A DNA stretch of 64,000 nt from Larimichthys crocea (Eukaryota > Chordata > Actinopteri > Sciaenidae), in the NCBI RefSeq assembly GCF_000972845.2, contig NC_040029.1, positions 2,764,695 through 2,828,694 of the forward strand. Direction: 5' to 3'. Positions 51,667 to 60,756 of this stretch are shown here, in pieces. Position 1 is the first letter of the stretch; each line of letters starts with the position of its first letter. The position numbers and the translations under genes were made by a program. The notes below the pieces were generated by a model. The model saw nothing but the letters and a program-made list of their open reading frames with translations, searched no databases and was not told the DNA's origin.

Positions 51667-52781
51667 CCATTCAGCCTGTCATTATCTTCCCTTTCCTGGT
51701 TCTGCTTTAGATTTGCTCAGCTGGGAGGAATTCATAAATCGAATCCAGCACTTTGATGCATTTCTGCGTTAACGCTTTTGTTACAATACTAACAATTTCC
51801 ATGTAGGTAAAAGGTGAGCTGCTTTTCAGAATCTGAGGGGGAAAACGTGCCTGGCTTGTAGAAACTGCAACCCCTGACTATGGAAAAGGATTAACCCAGC
51901 TTTATTGATTTAAATGGGTCAGAGATTAATTTCATTATTCGCAAAAACGCAAACCCTGAGCCTCTTTACATCTCGTGGTTTTCACATTTTGGACGGTAGA
52001 TACCTCCACATCGACCTCAGCTTGCGAGGATGTGGCCAGGTTTGACCTCTATCCCTATCAGATCACCTCTAATCAGGCAGGGAGCAGCTTGTATGTCCAG
52101 AGGAAGGTGGTGGTCACACTGAGAGAAGGTTTGTACAAATGACCCCTGCATGTTGGAACGTGTCCGGACATTTCACCACAACTGATCTGCAGTGACGTCC
52201 AACAACACGAGCAGGGACATGAGGGGGGAGTGAAGAGGGAGCATAATTACCTGAGGTGTCCCACAAACTGAGCTCGATCCTCTGCGTGTCGATTTCGAAA
52301 CTGGCTGTGTAATTTTCGAAGACCGTGGGGACGTAGCTCTGCGGGGGGAGGACACAGGAATTTAAACTTTAATGGGAATAATCAGAATGAAGCTTGAAAC
52401 AAAGAGAAATACCACAGCTCTATGTGTGCATGCACCATTTATTGTACAGCTGCAACACATACATCATATACAGTGCATGTCCTTCATCATTACTGGAGCA
52501 TTAACCCATCTGTCCTCATCCATCTCCATTAAAAATCGAGACATGTTTTATGATCATAGCACTGTGTATTAATAAAAGCAGGTTAATTAGCATCATGTTC
52601 ATCAGTGTGCAGGGTCTGCAGGGGGTCTCACCTCAGGGAAACAGTCCTTGGCGAACACGTGAAGCAGGGCAGTCTTCCCGCACTGGCTGTCTCCCACCAC
52701 CACTATCTTACACTTCACACTCTGACTGGGATCCATGCCGGATTTCAGAGATAATTTCTGACACGAGCGTCTCTCCTTCAT
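41547..52781 (-). CDS. rnd3: Rnd3/RhoE atypical Rho GTPase, 5 coding exons, 243 aa
   Basis: Joined coding sequence: 52781-52632, 52338-52251, 44215-44106, 42092-41958, 41795-41547, totalling 732 nt with a TGA stop. All junctions have GT donors and AG acceptors. Seen in the protein: N-terminal extension starting MKERR (about 1-22); P-loop GDSQCGKT at 30-37; effector region YVPTVFENY at 52-60; DTSGS at 77-81; GCKSDL at 134-139 in place of NKxD; ECSA at 175-178; basic tail; C-terminal CSVM. Family knowledge: Rnd proteins bind GTP but do not hydrolyse it, because residues equal to Ras Gly12 and Gln61 are replaced (here Ser32 and Ser81). Rnd3 is farnesylated, acts at membranes, and antagonises RhoA/ROCK through ROCK1 and p190RhoGAP. 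MDP at 16-18, [18 protein letters not shown] and the tail point to Rnd3 rather than Rnd1 or Rnd2. Human Rnd3 is 244 aa. An in-frame TGA at 52797-52799 supports this start. Teleosts can carry two rnd3 copies, and I cannot say which this is. Confidence 0.96.
41796..41957 (-). other. rnd3: rnd3 intron 4 (162 bp)
   Basis: A short GT-AG intron with the pyrimidine-rich acceptor CTCTTCCTCCTCAG. Confidence 0.9.
41958..42092 (-). CDS. rnd3: rnd3 coding exon 4 (residues 117-161)
   Basis: It is 135 nt long and in phase 0. The acceptor is CTCCACAG/TGG and the donor is GACCAG/GTATGC. It encodes [20 protein letters not shown], including the guanine-recognition segment GCKSDL, then the Rho insert region containing [15 protein letters not shown]. 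Confidence 0.95.
42093..44105 (-). other. rnd3: rnd3 intron 3 (about 2.0 kb)
   Basis: A GT-AG intron of mostly unique-looking sequence. A short GGCT-rich stretch lies near 42468-42492. I recognise no gene or element in it. Confidence 0.85.
44106..44215 (-). CDS. rnd3: rnd3 coding exon 3 (residues 80-116)
   Basis: It is 110 nt long. The acceptor is TTTGTTTCAG/GT and the donor is AAAAAG/GTTTGT. It completes codon 80 (Gly) and encodes [10 protein letters not shown] and [20 protein letters not shown]. Ser81 stands where most Rho and Ras proteins have the catalytic Gln. Confidence 0.95.
45107..45134 (+). repeat. (CA)14 microsatellite in rnd3 intron 2
   Basis: An uninterrupted CA run. Confidence 0.9.
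45368..45480 (+). repeat. Family D repeat copy in rnd3 intron 2
   Basis: CATTTTAGCGTCTTTCAGCT, then CGTTGTTTTGGTTTACTGG and CTGAAACTA, shared with 49665-49780. The first part is shared with 9893. Related sequence may continue to about 45700. Confidence 0.6.
47293..47331 (+). repeat. (GT)19 microsatellite in rnd3 intron 2
   Basis: An uninterrupted GT run of about 39 bp. Confidence 0.95.
47560..48080. repeat. Degenerate AT-rich tract of GTTAC/GATAC/ACAAT words
   Basis: It is built from recurring but imperfect words such as ATGTTACGATAAC, GCGATACAATATGTTACC, GATGTTACGATACAAC and GTTGCGATAAGACATG. The words and their near complements (ATTGTATC, GTAACAT) alternate, so many short hairpins are possible. 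It looks like an old, scrambled minisatellite with units of roughly 10-20 bp. Confidence 0.6.
49665..49780 (+). repeat. Family D repeat copy in rnd3 intron 2
   Basis: CATTTTAGCCTCTTTTAGCT, then CATTGTTTTGGTCTACTGG and CCTGAAACTATGGTTTT, matching the copy at 45368. Confidence 0.6.
50647..50679 (+). repeat. (CA)16 microsatellite in rnd3 intron 2
   Basis: An uninterrupted CA run. Confidence 0.95.
51450..51482 (+). repeat. (AC)16 microsatellite in rnd3 intron 2
   Basis: An uninterrupted AC run. A CA-rich stretch also lies about 110 bp before it (51329-51370). Confidence 0.95.
51636..51664 (+). repeat. (GT)14 microsatellite in rnd3 intron 2
   Basis: An uninterrupted GT run, inverted relative to the AC tract 154 bp upstream. 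Confidence 0.95.
52251..52338 (-). CDS. rnd3: rnd3 coding exon 2 (residues 51-80, codon 80 split)
   Basis: It is 88 nt long. The acceptor is a C-rich tract ending CGCAG and the donor is TCAG/GTAATT. It encodes the switch I/effector segment YVPTVFENY and runs to LSLWDTS, just before the switch II glycine. The reading phase continues exactly from exon 1 and into exon 3. Confidence 0.95.
52339..52631 (-). other. rnd3: rnd3 intron 1 (293 bp)
   Basis: A GT-AG intron between phase-0 and phase-0 boundaries. I see no repeats or ORFs of note in it. Confidence 0.9.
52632..52781 (-). CDS. rnd3: rnd3 coding exon 1 (residues 1-50)
   Basis: It starts at ATG 52781-52779 and ends in GAG followed by the donor GTGAGA; 150 nt, phase 0. 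It encodes the Rnd-specific N-terminal extension, strand beta-1 and the P-loop GDSQCGKT, ending FAKDCFPE. The first ATG has a weak context (T at -3, A at +4). A second in-frame ATG, codon 16 at 52736-52734, has a strong context (G at -3, G at +4). An in-frame TGA lies 18 nt upstream of the first ATG. Confidence 0.95.
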
Positions 52782-52960
52782 TGATTTTAGACGGGATCAA
52801 ATGTGGAGGAACAAAAAAAATAAAAAATAAAAATAAAAAGTCCAATCCTCGTGTTTAGAAAAGCGACAGATGCGGATCGCGGTGCCTCTCCCCAACTCGC
52901 CTGCCTTGTCTCCCCCTCTGCGTCTCCGCCTGCTCTGAGCCGGTAAATGCCATTTGCCTG

Positions 52961-52968
52961 TATTTATA
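52961..52968 (-). promoter_or_regulatory. rnd3: TATA box of rnd3
   Basis: The minus strand reads TATAAATA here, 180 bp upstream of the ATG. About 32 nt downstream, at 52936, an initiator-like CTCAGAG gives a predicted start site and a 5' UTR of about 155 nt. The predicted 5' UTR contains a U-rich tract (52812-52840 on the reverse strand) with no AG acceptor after it before the ATG, so a splice acceptor there is unlikely. I cannot exclude a further upstream noncoding exon. Confidence 0.65.
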
Positions 52969-52980
52969 ACGTCGCAGGAG

Positions 52981-52985
52981 CCAAT
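52981..52985 (+). promoter_or_regulatory. rnd3: Inverted CCAAT box upstream of rnd3 TATA
   Basis: CCAAT reads on the plus strand, so it is inverted relative to rnd3. It lies 13 bp upstream of the TATA box and about 45-50 bp from the predicted start. The motif and spacing resemble an NF-Y site, but no other proof is available from the sequence. Confidence 0.45.
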
Positions 52986-53013
52986 GGCAGCAGACTGGAT
53001 GAGGCTCGTCCCT

Positions 53014-53014
<1 letters not shown>

Positions 53015-53052
<38 letters not shown>
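53015..53052 (+). repeat. (CA)19 microsatellite at the rnd3 promoter
   Basis: An uninterrupted 38-bp CA run that begins about 45 bp upstream of the TATA box. Alternating purine-pyrimidine DNA of this length can adopt Z-form and is length-polymorphic. Confidence 0.95.
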
Positions 53053-53055
<3 letters not shown>

Positions 53056-53289
53056 CAGCCTGCTGGGCTTGTCCTCCATGATGGCGCCCCCGCTTGAACT
53101 ACACCCCAACCACAACTTTAATATCAAATATATATAAAAGATAATTAACATTATAGTAAACAGAGGAGAGGAATTAATACTTGCAGTACAGTTTTGGAGT
53201 ACTGTCACCAAAACATATAAAATATCATATGTTAGTAGCAGCAATTTAAAAATGTCTAAAATGTATTAAAATTGTTTAAAATGGAATAA

Positions 53290-53384
53290 AACATACTATG
53301 GTCTCTGAAATAAATGTGTGTTTGCTAAGAGCAAACAAAAACTGCAAACTGCATTTAGCATTCAGATTAAATAAAATTAGTTAA
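53290..53384 (+). repeat. Direct repeat, left copy, flanking a MITE
   Basis: ATACTATGG, then GTTTGCTAAGAGCAAAC (itself a 7-bp hairpin) and TTAGCATTCAGATTAAATAA. It recurs at 53755-53858. Confidence 0.75.
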
Positions 53385-53720
53385 AGGTCCAGTGTGTAGA
53401 ATTTAGTTGCATCTAGTGGACTAATTGCTGCATTGCAATCTCCTCACATCACCCTAAAAAACACTTGAAAGGCCCTGTCTGGATTCAATATTTAGTTTGT
53501 CTGTTCTGGGCTACTGTAGAAACACAGTGTTTCAAAATGGCAGTCTCCGTGAAAGAGGACCAGCTCCCGCTGTAGAATATAAAAAGATAATTTTCAAGTA
53601 ACAAAAACAAAAAGATTCTTATTTTCAGGTGATTTTACATGCATGAAAACATGGTTATGAATATTATATTCCATGTTTCCCATTTTCTGAAAATAAAGGG
53701 CCAAAATCTTGCACCCCTAC
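53381..53720 (+). mobile_element. Family B MITE-like element upstream of rnd3
   Basis: It begins TTAAAGGTCCAGTGTGTAG, then ATCTAGTGGAC, GAAAGGCCCTGTCTGG, TTCTGGGCTACTGTAGAAA and TTATTTTCAGGTGATTTTAC, and ends near AATATTATATTCCATG. It matches a common teleost MITE whose ends read GGTCCAGTGTGTAG with TTAA-type boundaries. Only the left end is intact here. Confidence 0.65.
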
Positions 53721-53754
53721 AAATGTCTAGTATTTATGAAAATGGTTCTATGAA

Positions 53755-53858
53755 GATACTATGGACAGATAGAAAAAAAAAAGACTATTACCTTGTTTGC
53801 TAAGAGCAAACACAAACTGCTAACTACAATTAGCATTCAGATTAAATAAGATTAGTTA
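53755..53858 (+). repeat. Direct repeat, right copy, flanking a MITE
   Basis: ATACTATGG, then GTTTGCTAAGAGCAAAC and TTAGCATTCAGATTAAATAA, in the same order as the left copy, with substitutions. Confidence 0.75.
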
Positions 53859-56800
53859 CCAATTAAGTCGCAGACTTATCTTAAATGAAGACGTGGGGAC
53901 AGAATTTAAATGATGTTTGTTTTATTTTGTTTTTTTCATGATCCAAGCTAATTAAAGTAGCATAATATTCAAAATAAAAGGCCATTGAAAAGATTTTATT
54001 GATCTCAGTACACGTTTTAAACCACCGACAGTACATTTACAGTGTTTTAATTGCAGCATCTTCCCTATTTTATGCATATATAGTACAAAATAAGATTAGG
54101 AGTAAACATTGTTTAGAGTCAATGAAAAGAATTATTACATATACAAAACTCAAAGAGTTGAAATATAGTTTTTAATTACTAGTTTTAAGCTTTTTTAATT
54201 CCAATTCACCTGTACACTAAAGTGTTAGTCTGCTTTGCACCGGGAGAAATAATAATACAAATAAATGACTTTACACATTAAATAATATGCTATGTGTGTT
54301 TCTGTTGTGCCAGAGCACAATAAATGACTCCTGTAACTCATATGGAGTCAAATTTGATCCCTAGGTGACACAGAAAGACACCTTATTATGATCATTCTTT
54401 ATGTTTTATACTCAGTTCACTCAGTTATTGCAGAATGAACCCTCTATGAAATGCTGTGAGCAGGTATTGATTGGGGATTTTCTTTAACAGTAAACAAAGC
54501 TGAAATCTCTACACACATGGAAAACCAATAAACCCACTGAACCCAGTACCAGATGCTGCTCATTTCCAGTGAGCAGCTTTGGTAGTTTCCACAGAGGATT
54601 CCCCTCATTATCTGTGAATAATACACGCACTTATTGTGGCATGCACAGCTAGAGAAAACACAGGAGCTTTCATCCAGATCCTTATGAGAAGACACAAAGA
54701 AAAGAGTAAAATGAAGACTAGATCTCCCTACGGGCTCCAAGATGCACCACATTCCCATTTTTCTATCTTTCTCAGAGTGTGAACAGGCACCCTTCTGGTC
54801 TCAAGGCCTCATCTCTCAGCCTTCAGGCTACTTTCCCAAATGTGGCATCACTGCTAATTTTACAAAAAAAAAAAAGGGAAAACAGCAGCGTTCTGCATCA
54901 GCTCTCCCCTCTGTGACAGAGTGATTGGACTCTCGGTGTTGCTGGCAGCCTTTTTACAGTGAGACAACTCCACCCTGCAGGCTGTGTGGTGGGAGTCCCG
55001 TCTGTTGTGTGGGAGCGCTGCCTCCAGGACACAGCAGTGCCAAGGGGATTTTACACACTATAGCTCTGCTATTTGGCTGCCATGTCTGTACCATATGCAT
55101 TTGACCTCATTCAAATGCTGTCTGAATCGGAAAATTATGGAGATTTTGCATGCACGGCTTACAAAATAGTCATTTTATACTTTTTTGTTTTGTTTATTTA
55201 TGAGGGGTTTTTGCTCCCCGTCTTATCCAGTATCCTTTCTCTGATCTTTATGTCCAAATAAATACAGCTAAGTAAGATTGAAAGGGCATTAGCAGAGGAG
55301 ACAGTGAGCAAAATCACATTAACTGAGGTGTTTACACACTGTGCCCCTGTGCCCTTCTCCAGTTTTATTCAGGCTGACTGCCTGTGTGTGTGTGTGTGTG
55401 CTTGTATGTGTGTGTGTGTGTGTGCGCGTGCGTGCATGTGTGTGTGCTATCGCCTGCAGCGTTGCCAATCTCACGCGGGTGCAGCCACACATTCGGGCCA
55501 AAGTGAAACTGTGCAGATTGGCGACATGCAGAAACATCTTAAAGGAAGATTTCACCCATTTAAATCATCAATCTGTGACGTTTGTTAGGAATTATTTCAT
55601 GTGTGTTCATCTTCTTTTTTTTATGTTTTTTTCTCAAGCTGCCATTGTTCAGATGAACATACACTCAACATAAGATCAGGTCTTTATGTTAACGGGATCG
55701 TCAGACAGTTGCCCAAATGCTGTACATGGCTCCCAGAATAGAAATGAGGGTACCACCTGTTTCAGGTCACGTGGTGCTGTCAACATCCTGTACATCTTGT
55801 AAATTTCCACGAGACCTAACTACCCCTGATCGGAGCTCCCTTTTTCTACAACCTTCTAAATATCATTTGTCTTTATATCATCTTATTTTGGAAAAAATGT
55901 GGGATAAAAGTCGGCTCAGCATCAGCATGTTTTTCAGCTGATCTTGAGGTACCCTTGACTAAAATGTCAATACGCTCATGTGTATGTCGTTTGGGAGCCG
56001 CTTTACCACATATGTCACATACAATAAAATAATGCAGAGATGTCCTTGGTAAGTGAGGGATTTCTAATAGTGACAGCTGTATAAGTGCAAGTCATTCAAG
56101 GCAAATAGACTAGTGATTTCCAATTCATGATATAGAAAAATTTAATTAATGCACTGTAATTGATTGAATCTGAACCGTATTGTACGAGATGACCTGGTCT
56201 GTATTCCCACAATGTTTTATTACCCAACAAGGTCTGGAGGTATTTTCCAAGCACTTCAATGTAATGACAGTGTAAAAAGAATGTTGCTAACATTAAATCA
56301 GGAACAGATATTATTGAATTATTCATATTGAAATCCCCCTCAAAGCAGCAATACTGTAGTTTCCAATGATAAACTCACATCTGTGTGTGTTTTGTAAGGT
56401 GAGCACCCATCGCTATCTGCGATATCCGGGCCCAGTTCAGGTCTGGGTCACACACCGGTGCACATAACTCTTACTGTGTGGGAAAGCTTCTTGGAGCACC
56501 GAATGAAAGGGATTTGCCGTATTTCTGCAACGACTTTGCAGAAATGTTAGGTAATCAGAGGTAATGGTTCAAAAATGATGATTAAAAAAACCTGTTTTTC
56601 CAAATGGGTCACAAGATGATTAAGAATGAGTAACAAACAAAAGATCCAGGTCTGAAGTGGTTTTGGTTTTAGCCAGTGGACCGGCAGCGCTGGAGGTGTG
56701 TGATGAGTCTAGGTCACTGGACCCTGACAGCATGCTGCCCCACAGTTATCTCTGTCGATGTGCATTCAATCAGAGGAGCACTGACATTTACTGCTGGGGC

Positions 56801-57495
56801 AAACGTGGCACACATTCACTTGTTTCTATTTGAAAGGGATTTCCTCAATGGTTAGTCATCGCGAGTGGGAAATTAAGGGCAGATTCAAAACAGTTCAGGG
56901 AGAAATGCAATAAAATAAAAGCACCATTGAATTGTTTCTGCCATTTTAGCCTTGATACAAGTCAGAATTTCAAGATATATATCAGGATACAAGAAGTTAA
57001 CTTCAAGATCATTTTCAGATAAAACTAACTTTGACACGATCTTTAAATCACGCTTTAACTGCCCCGTCCACTGTGTCACAGTTCTGAATAAAATAAAATC
57101 TTCAAAGTGCCTCTGTAAAATAAAATACGTTTTGTTAAATACAAGATGTCAGAGAGCTGCTTGACCTCTCGCAGCATTCAGCCTAACTGCCTGAGCTCTC
57201 TGTTCTCAGCCTTGATCTTTGGCTGACAGCAGCGGGGTGCCGCGGACTGAAAGTACTCCAGTTTCAGAACAAGGAGAGGTGTTATTTCACACCAGCTGAG
57301 CTAGTGAGTGACCCATAATGACATACTGTATGTGAGTGTGTGAATTCATGCCTGTATGCCCTCACACACAAATGACTTCTCCTACATGTAAACATGCGTG
57401 AAGACTAAACGTGCAAATGTAATGTTTTAAAAAACGTGGAGTGGCTGCAATTTCAAGAAACGTAATTGTTGTTGGTGTCACATGGTGGAATATTT
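53859..57495. other. Gene-free region upstream of rnd3
   Basis: No gene. A compound GT repeat lies at 55383-55446. Nothing else is recognised. Confidence 0.5.
55383..55446 (+). repeat. Interrupted (GT)n microsatellite
   Basis: GT runs interrupted by CTTGTAT and GCGCGTGCGTGCA over about 64 bp. Confidence 0.9.
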
Positions 57496-57511
57496 AATTA
57501 TGTTAACAAAT
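57496..57511 (+). repeat. Target-site duplication, left copy
   Basis: AATTATGTTAACAAAT, identical to 57790-57805 on the other side of the LINE tail. Confidence 0.85.
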
Positions 57512-57789
57512 TAAAACTGTCCTTTTAATTTCACTCTGTACTATTGTACACCTTTTTTTTCTTTTTTTTAAATAATGTATTTTATGTATTTTTAATTATG
57601 AGTATTATTATTATTATCTATTTATTTTTCTTTTCTTATGGACTTAATTACCTTTTTTCCTCCGAGAGAACTGTTGGTTAAGAGAGGGTGGGAAGGGATT
57701 TGAAGGTTTGTTATTGTTTGTTGTGTTCATCATGTATTGTTTATTGAAAACGACCAAAATACAATAAATAAAGTTTTGAAAAAAAAAAA
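57512..57789 (+). mobile_element. 5'-truncated LINE (3' UTR only) with poly(A)
   Basis: About 278 bp of AT-rich sequence ending in overlapping AATAAA signals (57763-57772) and A12, bounded by a perfect 16-bp duplication. This is the product expected of target-primed reverse transcription. No coding part remains. The tail resembles L1-type fish LINE ends, but the family is not determined. A processed transcript of another gene is possible. Confidence 0.75.
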
Positions 57790-57805
57790 AATTATGTTAA
57801 CAAAT
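57790..57805 (+). repeat. Target-site duplication, right copy
   Basis: AATTATGTTAACAAAT directly after the A tail. The first A is shared with the tail. Confidence 0.85.
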
Positions 57806-57834
57806 AGGTGCCAACCAGGCAGTGGCTGAAAGCT

Positions 57835-58290
57835 GAAGTCAATGTGGAAGTGCCAAAAAAAAATGCAGTTCCTCAAACGTCCACTTGAGGCTGGCTCCAG
57901 AAGTGAGTCAAGTCGCCATAAGTCCCCATGGTAAAATGTCCAACTTCACAGCAGAAATAAACATGTTTACAGCCTGGTACAAAAAACAGTTTTGGTCTCT
58001 ACAGATAATTTCCCCGTTCATGACAACTGTACTGAGGGTGAATTTATATACAACTCACCTGTTCAGATTATATTAAACTTATGCAGAATTAACAGTGTGG
58101 CTTTAATTGACAGGTGGGTACTGTCACAGGTGGCTTGTTTGAGCAACCAGATGTCATTCAGCCCGCCTCAGCTCCACCCACGCTCCACGTCTTTGCCCAT
58201 TTTTGGATTAGGTGGGCAGAGGCAGGACTGCCAAGATTTCCGTGACCAAAGCCACCAACCTGAGCTTCAAAAACCTATGGGCTAGTTAGC
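57835..58290 (+). repeat. Family A repeat, copy 3
   Basis: TCAATGTGGAAGTGCC, then CAGTTCCTCAAACGTCCACT, AGTGAGTCAAGTCGCCATA, AACTTCACAGCAGAAATAAA and CAGGTGGGTACTGTCACAGG. It is near-identical over its first half to copy 4 at 60.2 kb. Confidence 0.75.
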
Positions 58291-58335
58291 CAGACATCTT
58301 AACATTTGCAGTGTACGTTGGAGCAAGTAATGCTT

Positions 58336-58523
58336 TTTTCATTATTATTTTTTAGGGGCTTTTGCCTTTCTTGGATAGGAGACAGGACAGTGAGTAGAGA
58401 GACGGGATGACATGGAGCAAAGGGCCAGAGGCTGAATCCACACTGCTGCGCCAAGGTCTTTTTTAGCCTTTTTTATATGGGACACACACTGTAACAGGTG
58501 AGCTACCAGGGCACCACAGAGCA
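58336..58523 (-). mobile_element. tRNA-derived SINE, degenerate
   Basis: The minus strand begins CTGTGGTGCCCTGGTAGCTC, then ACCTGTTACAG: an A box (TAGCTCACCTGG) as in tRNA-like heads. It continues with a decayed B box (GGATTCAGCC) and the body CCTTTGCTCCATGTCATCCC, ending AAAGCCCC-like and a T/A-rich tail. It matches a common fish SINE layout (GGTAGCTCACCTGGTAGAGC head) that I recall. Confidence 0.6.
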
Positions 58524-59656
58524 AATAATATTTAATGCATTTCTTACACTGTTCATACCCCTGTGCTGCTGATAGCTGTGGCCAGAAGAATTATATGTAC
58601 ATACATACAGTAGCCTACATATGTACATTTGGCATATTTTGACACAAAGATCCTTTTCAATTCAAGTGTGAACTGATTATAATTTAGTGGTCAAAGGTCA
58701 AGATCACTGTGACGGTGGTTTTTCAAAAAAAAAGAAAAAAGAAAAGAAGACCAGACTATTCAAATCCATGCACCCTTCATCATCCGCAGCTATGATTTAA
58801 CACACAACAATCAGTTATACCTGCTGTAACTCCTTTTTTCGTGATTCTTCTCAAATGACCTCACCGAACTTTCCAAACTTTCAATGCCGTTGTGTTGCTT
58901 TTGGAGAAATTGCGATATTTCAAATTCACTGCGGTGTAATTACTCAAAATACACCACGCTGACATTGCTGCATTGTATATTTTGCCTGTTGTGACATGTT
59001 TTGGATCTGGTATAATATAAATGGAGTGTGGATTGGAACATGGTGAAATTCACTGAACGCAACTGGGAAGATTTCCAAAACTCCTTTTAATGTCTTATGA
59101 AAATGCTTTTTTTTTTAATTTCCTGTTTCCAGAAACCCTCGCAGTTCATTCTGTTCTTTCACTTACGGTTTCGAGCTTTCATGGAGTGACAGAGGAGCAG
59201 AGAAGAGGTGAAATTAACACAGTCTGTTAATTTTCTGACATAAACTCTGTTGTGGTTGCTGCATTTCTCTTGTCAAAATCACTGAAAAACCTTTTATCTC
59301 CTCTGCCAGTAATAACTTCTCCAAGGTTAATCTGCTGAAACTTTTCATTGGAGCACCCGGCCTTACTGAATGCTGCATGAGTCACCTTCTATCACTCAAC
59401 GTTACATCAGCACCAGAGCCAAAACGTCTCGGTCTTTTCAACTCTTTTTAAAATCAGAACGACAAAAAGAGTCATTCTTACATCCTGCACTTTCTAGTGC
59501 ATGAAACATTAACTGACTGGAACCTCTTAATGAATCCCAATCAGCTTCGGCTCTCTTTCCTCCCCCCCCTTGGCTTACAAGCACGTGACATTTTCCTTCA
59601 ATAAACCATTAGCTTAATATCCTCCTCTGAATGTACTGTAGGGCAGCGAGGGCGCG

Positions 59657-59692
<36 letters not shown>

Positions 59693-60224
59693 GGACAGGG
59701 GAGGCAAAAGGCAATGACGCGACAGGCAGGGTACAGTAAGTCTGTCGAGTGTCTCCCGTCAGTCATTAGGTCTGTTCAGGCATGGATACACACACTGATG
59801 TAATGAGGCACACGCAGTGAATGTGTTCAGTGTGTGTGTGCGTGTTTAATAGATTGAAAGATGAATCATTTCAGGGGTGACCTGATTCTTCAGGGAAGTT
59901 TGAGCATATGTGTGTGTGTGTGTGTGTTTTGGGCTTAATGGCGCATGAAATTATGTCTTCATTAGCATCTCCTCAAGATAATCCACATGATGGCACAATA
60001 ATCATATCTGTCAGTTACATGACAGAAACAAAATATATTTGTGAGTCACATCATGAAATGACAATGAAAAGATTATTAAAACCTTTTGTTTTGACAGTAC
60101 ACCCATACCGATTTTAGCCAGTCAGTAAGTTATTTTTTAATAATGGTTGTTTTTATGGTTTGTTATCACTGTTTTGTTTTATTGCTTCTTGACTATTTTC
60201 CAAGCAGCAACTACCATGGCTGGG
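58524..60224. other. Gene-free region with CA/GT tracts
   Basis: No gene. (CA)15 at 59660-59689 and (GT)10 at 59909-59928. Confidence 0.5.
59660..59689 (+). repeat. (CA)15 microsatellite
   Basis: An uninterrupted CA run. Confidence 0.95.
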
Positions 60225-60660
60225 AAATGAAACCAATGTGGAAGTGCCAAAAACTGCAGTTCCTCAAACGTCCACTTGAGGCTGGCTCCAGAAGTGAGTC
60301 AAGTCGCCATAAGTCCCTATGTTCAAATGTCCAACTTCACAGCAGAAATAAACATGTTTACAGCCTGGTACAAAAAACAGTTTTGGTCTCTGTAGCTTAT
60401 TTCGACATTCATGACAACTGTACTGAGGGTGAATTTATATACAACTCACCTGTTCACATTATATTAAGGCTTAAAGTTATGCAGAATTAAGAGCATGGGT
60501 GCTTTGATTGACAGGTGGGTATTGTTATAGATGGCTTATTGAGCACCCAGGTGCCACCTTAGGTCTACCAATGATCCACATCTCTACCGATTTTTTTTAT
60601 TAGCCAGGAGGCGGAAGAGGCATAAAAGCCATCATGGCGGGGGACAGTGCCACAGATTTT
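60225..60660 (+). repeat. Family A repeat, copy 4
   Basis: It begins CCAATGTGGAAGTGCC and follows copy 3 closely (CAGTTCCTCAAACGTCCACT, AAATAAACATGTTTACAGCC, CTGTACTGAGGGTGAATT). Its end differs. Confidence 0.75.
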
Positions 60661-60756
60661 GAGCTTCAAAACGACACTTTTCTTTTTGCTGTCATTGCTA
60701 TTTTCTAGTGGGATTGCGAACGCTTTTAGTTTATAAAATGTTGGTTCAAATGTTCA

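Larger units (their letters stand above)
44216..52250 (-). other. rnd3: rnd3 intron 2 (about 8.0 kb)
   Basis: By far the longest intron. It contains (CA)n/(GT)n tracts at 45107-45134, 46541-46560, 46738-46755, 47293-47331, 50647-50679, 51450-51482 and 51636-51664. It also holds a poly(A) run at 51146-51165, two copies of repeat family D (about 45368-45480 and 49665-49780) and a degenerate AT-rich tract at about 47560-48080. I see no supported exon or RNA gene inside it. Confidence 0.85.

Noticed and set aside
52812..52840. U-rich tract as the polypyrimidine tract of a 5' UTR intron
   Set aside because: No AG acceptor occurs between it and the start codon, so it cannot splice just upstream of the ATG.
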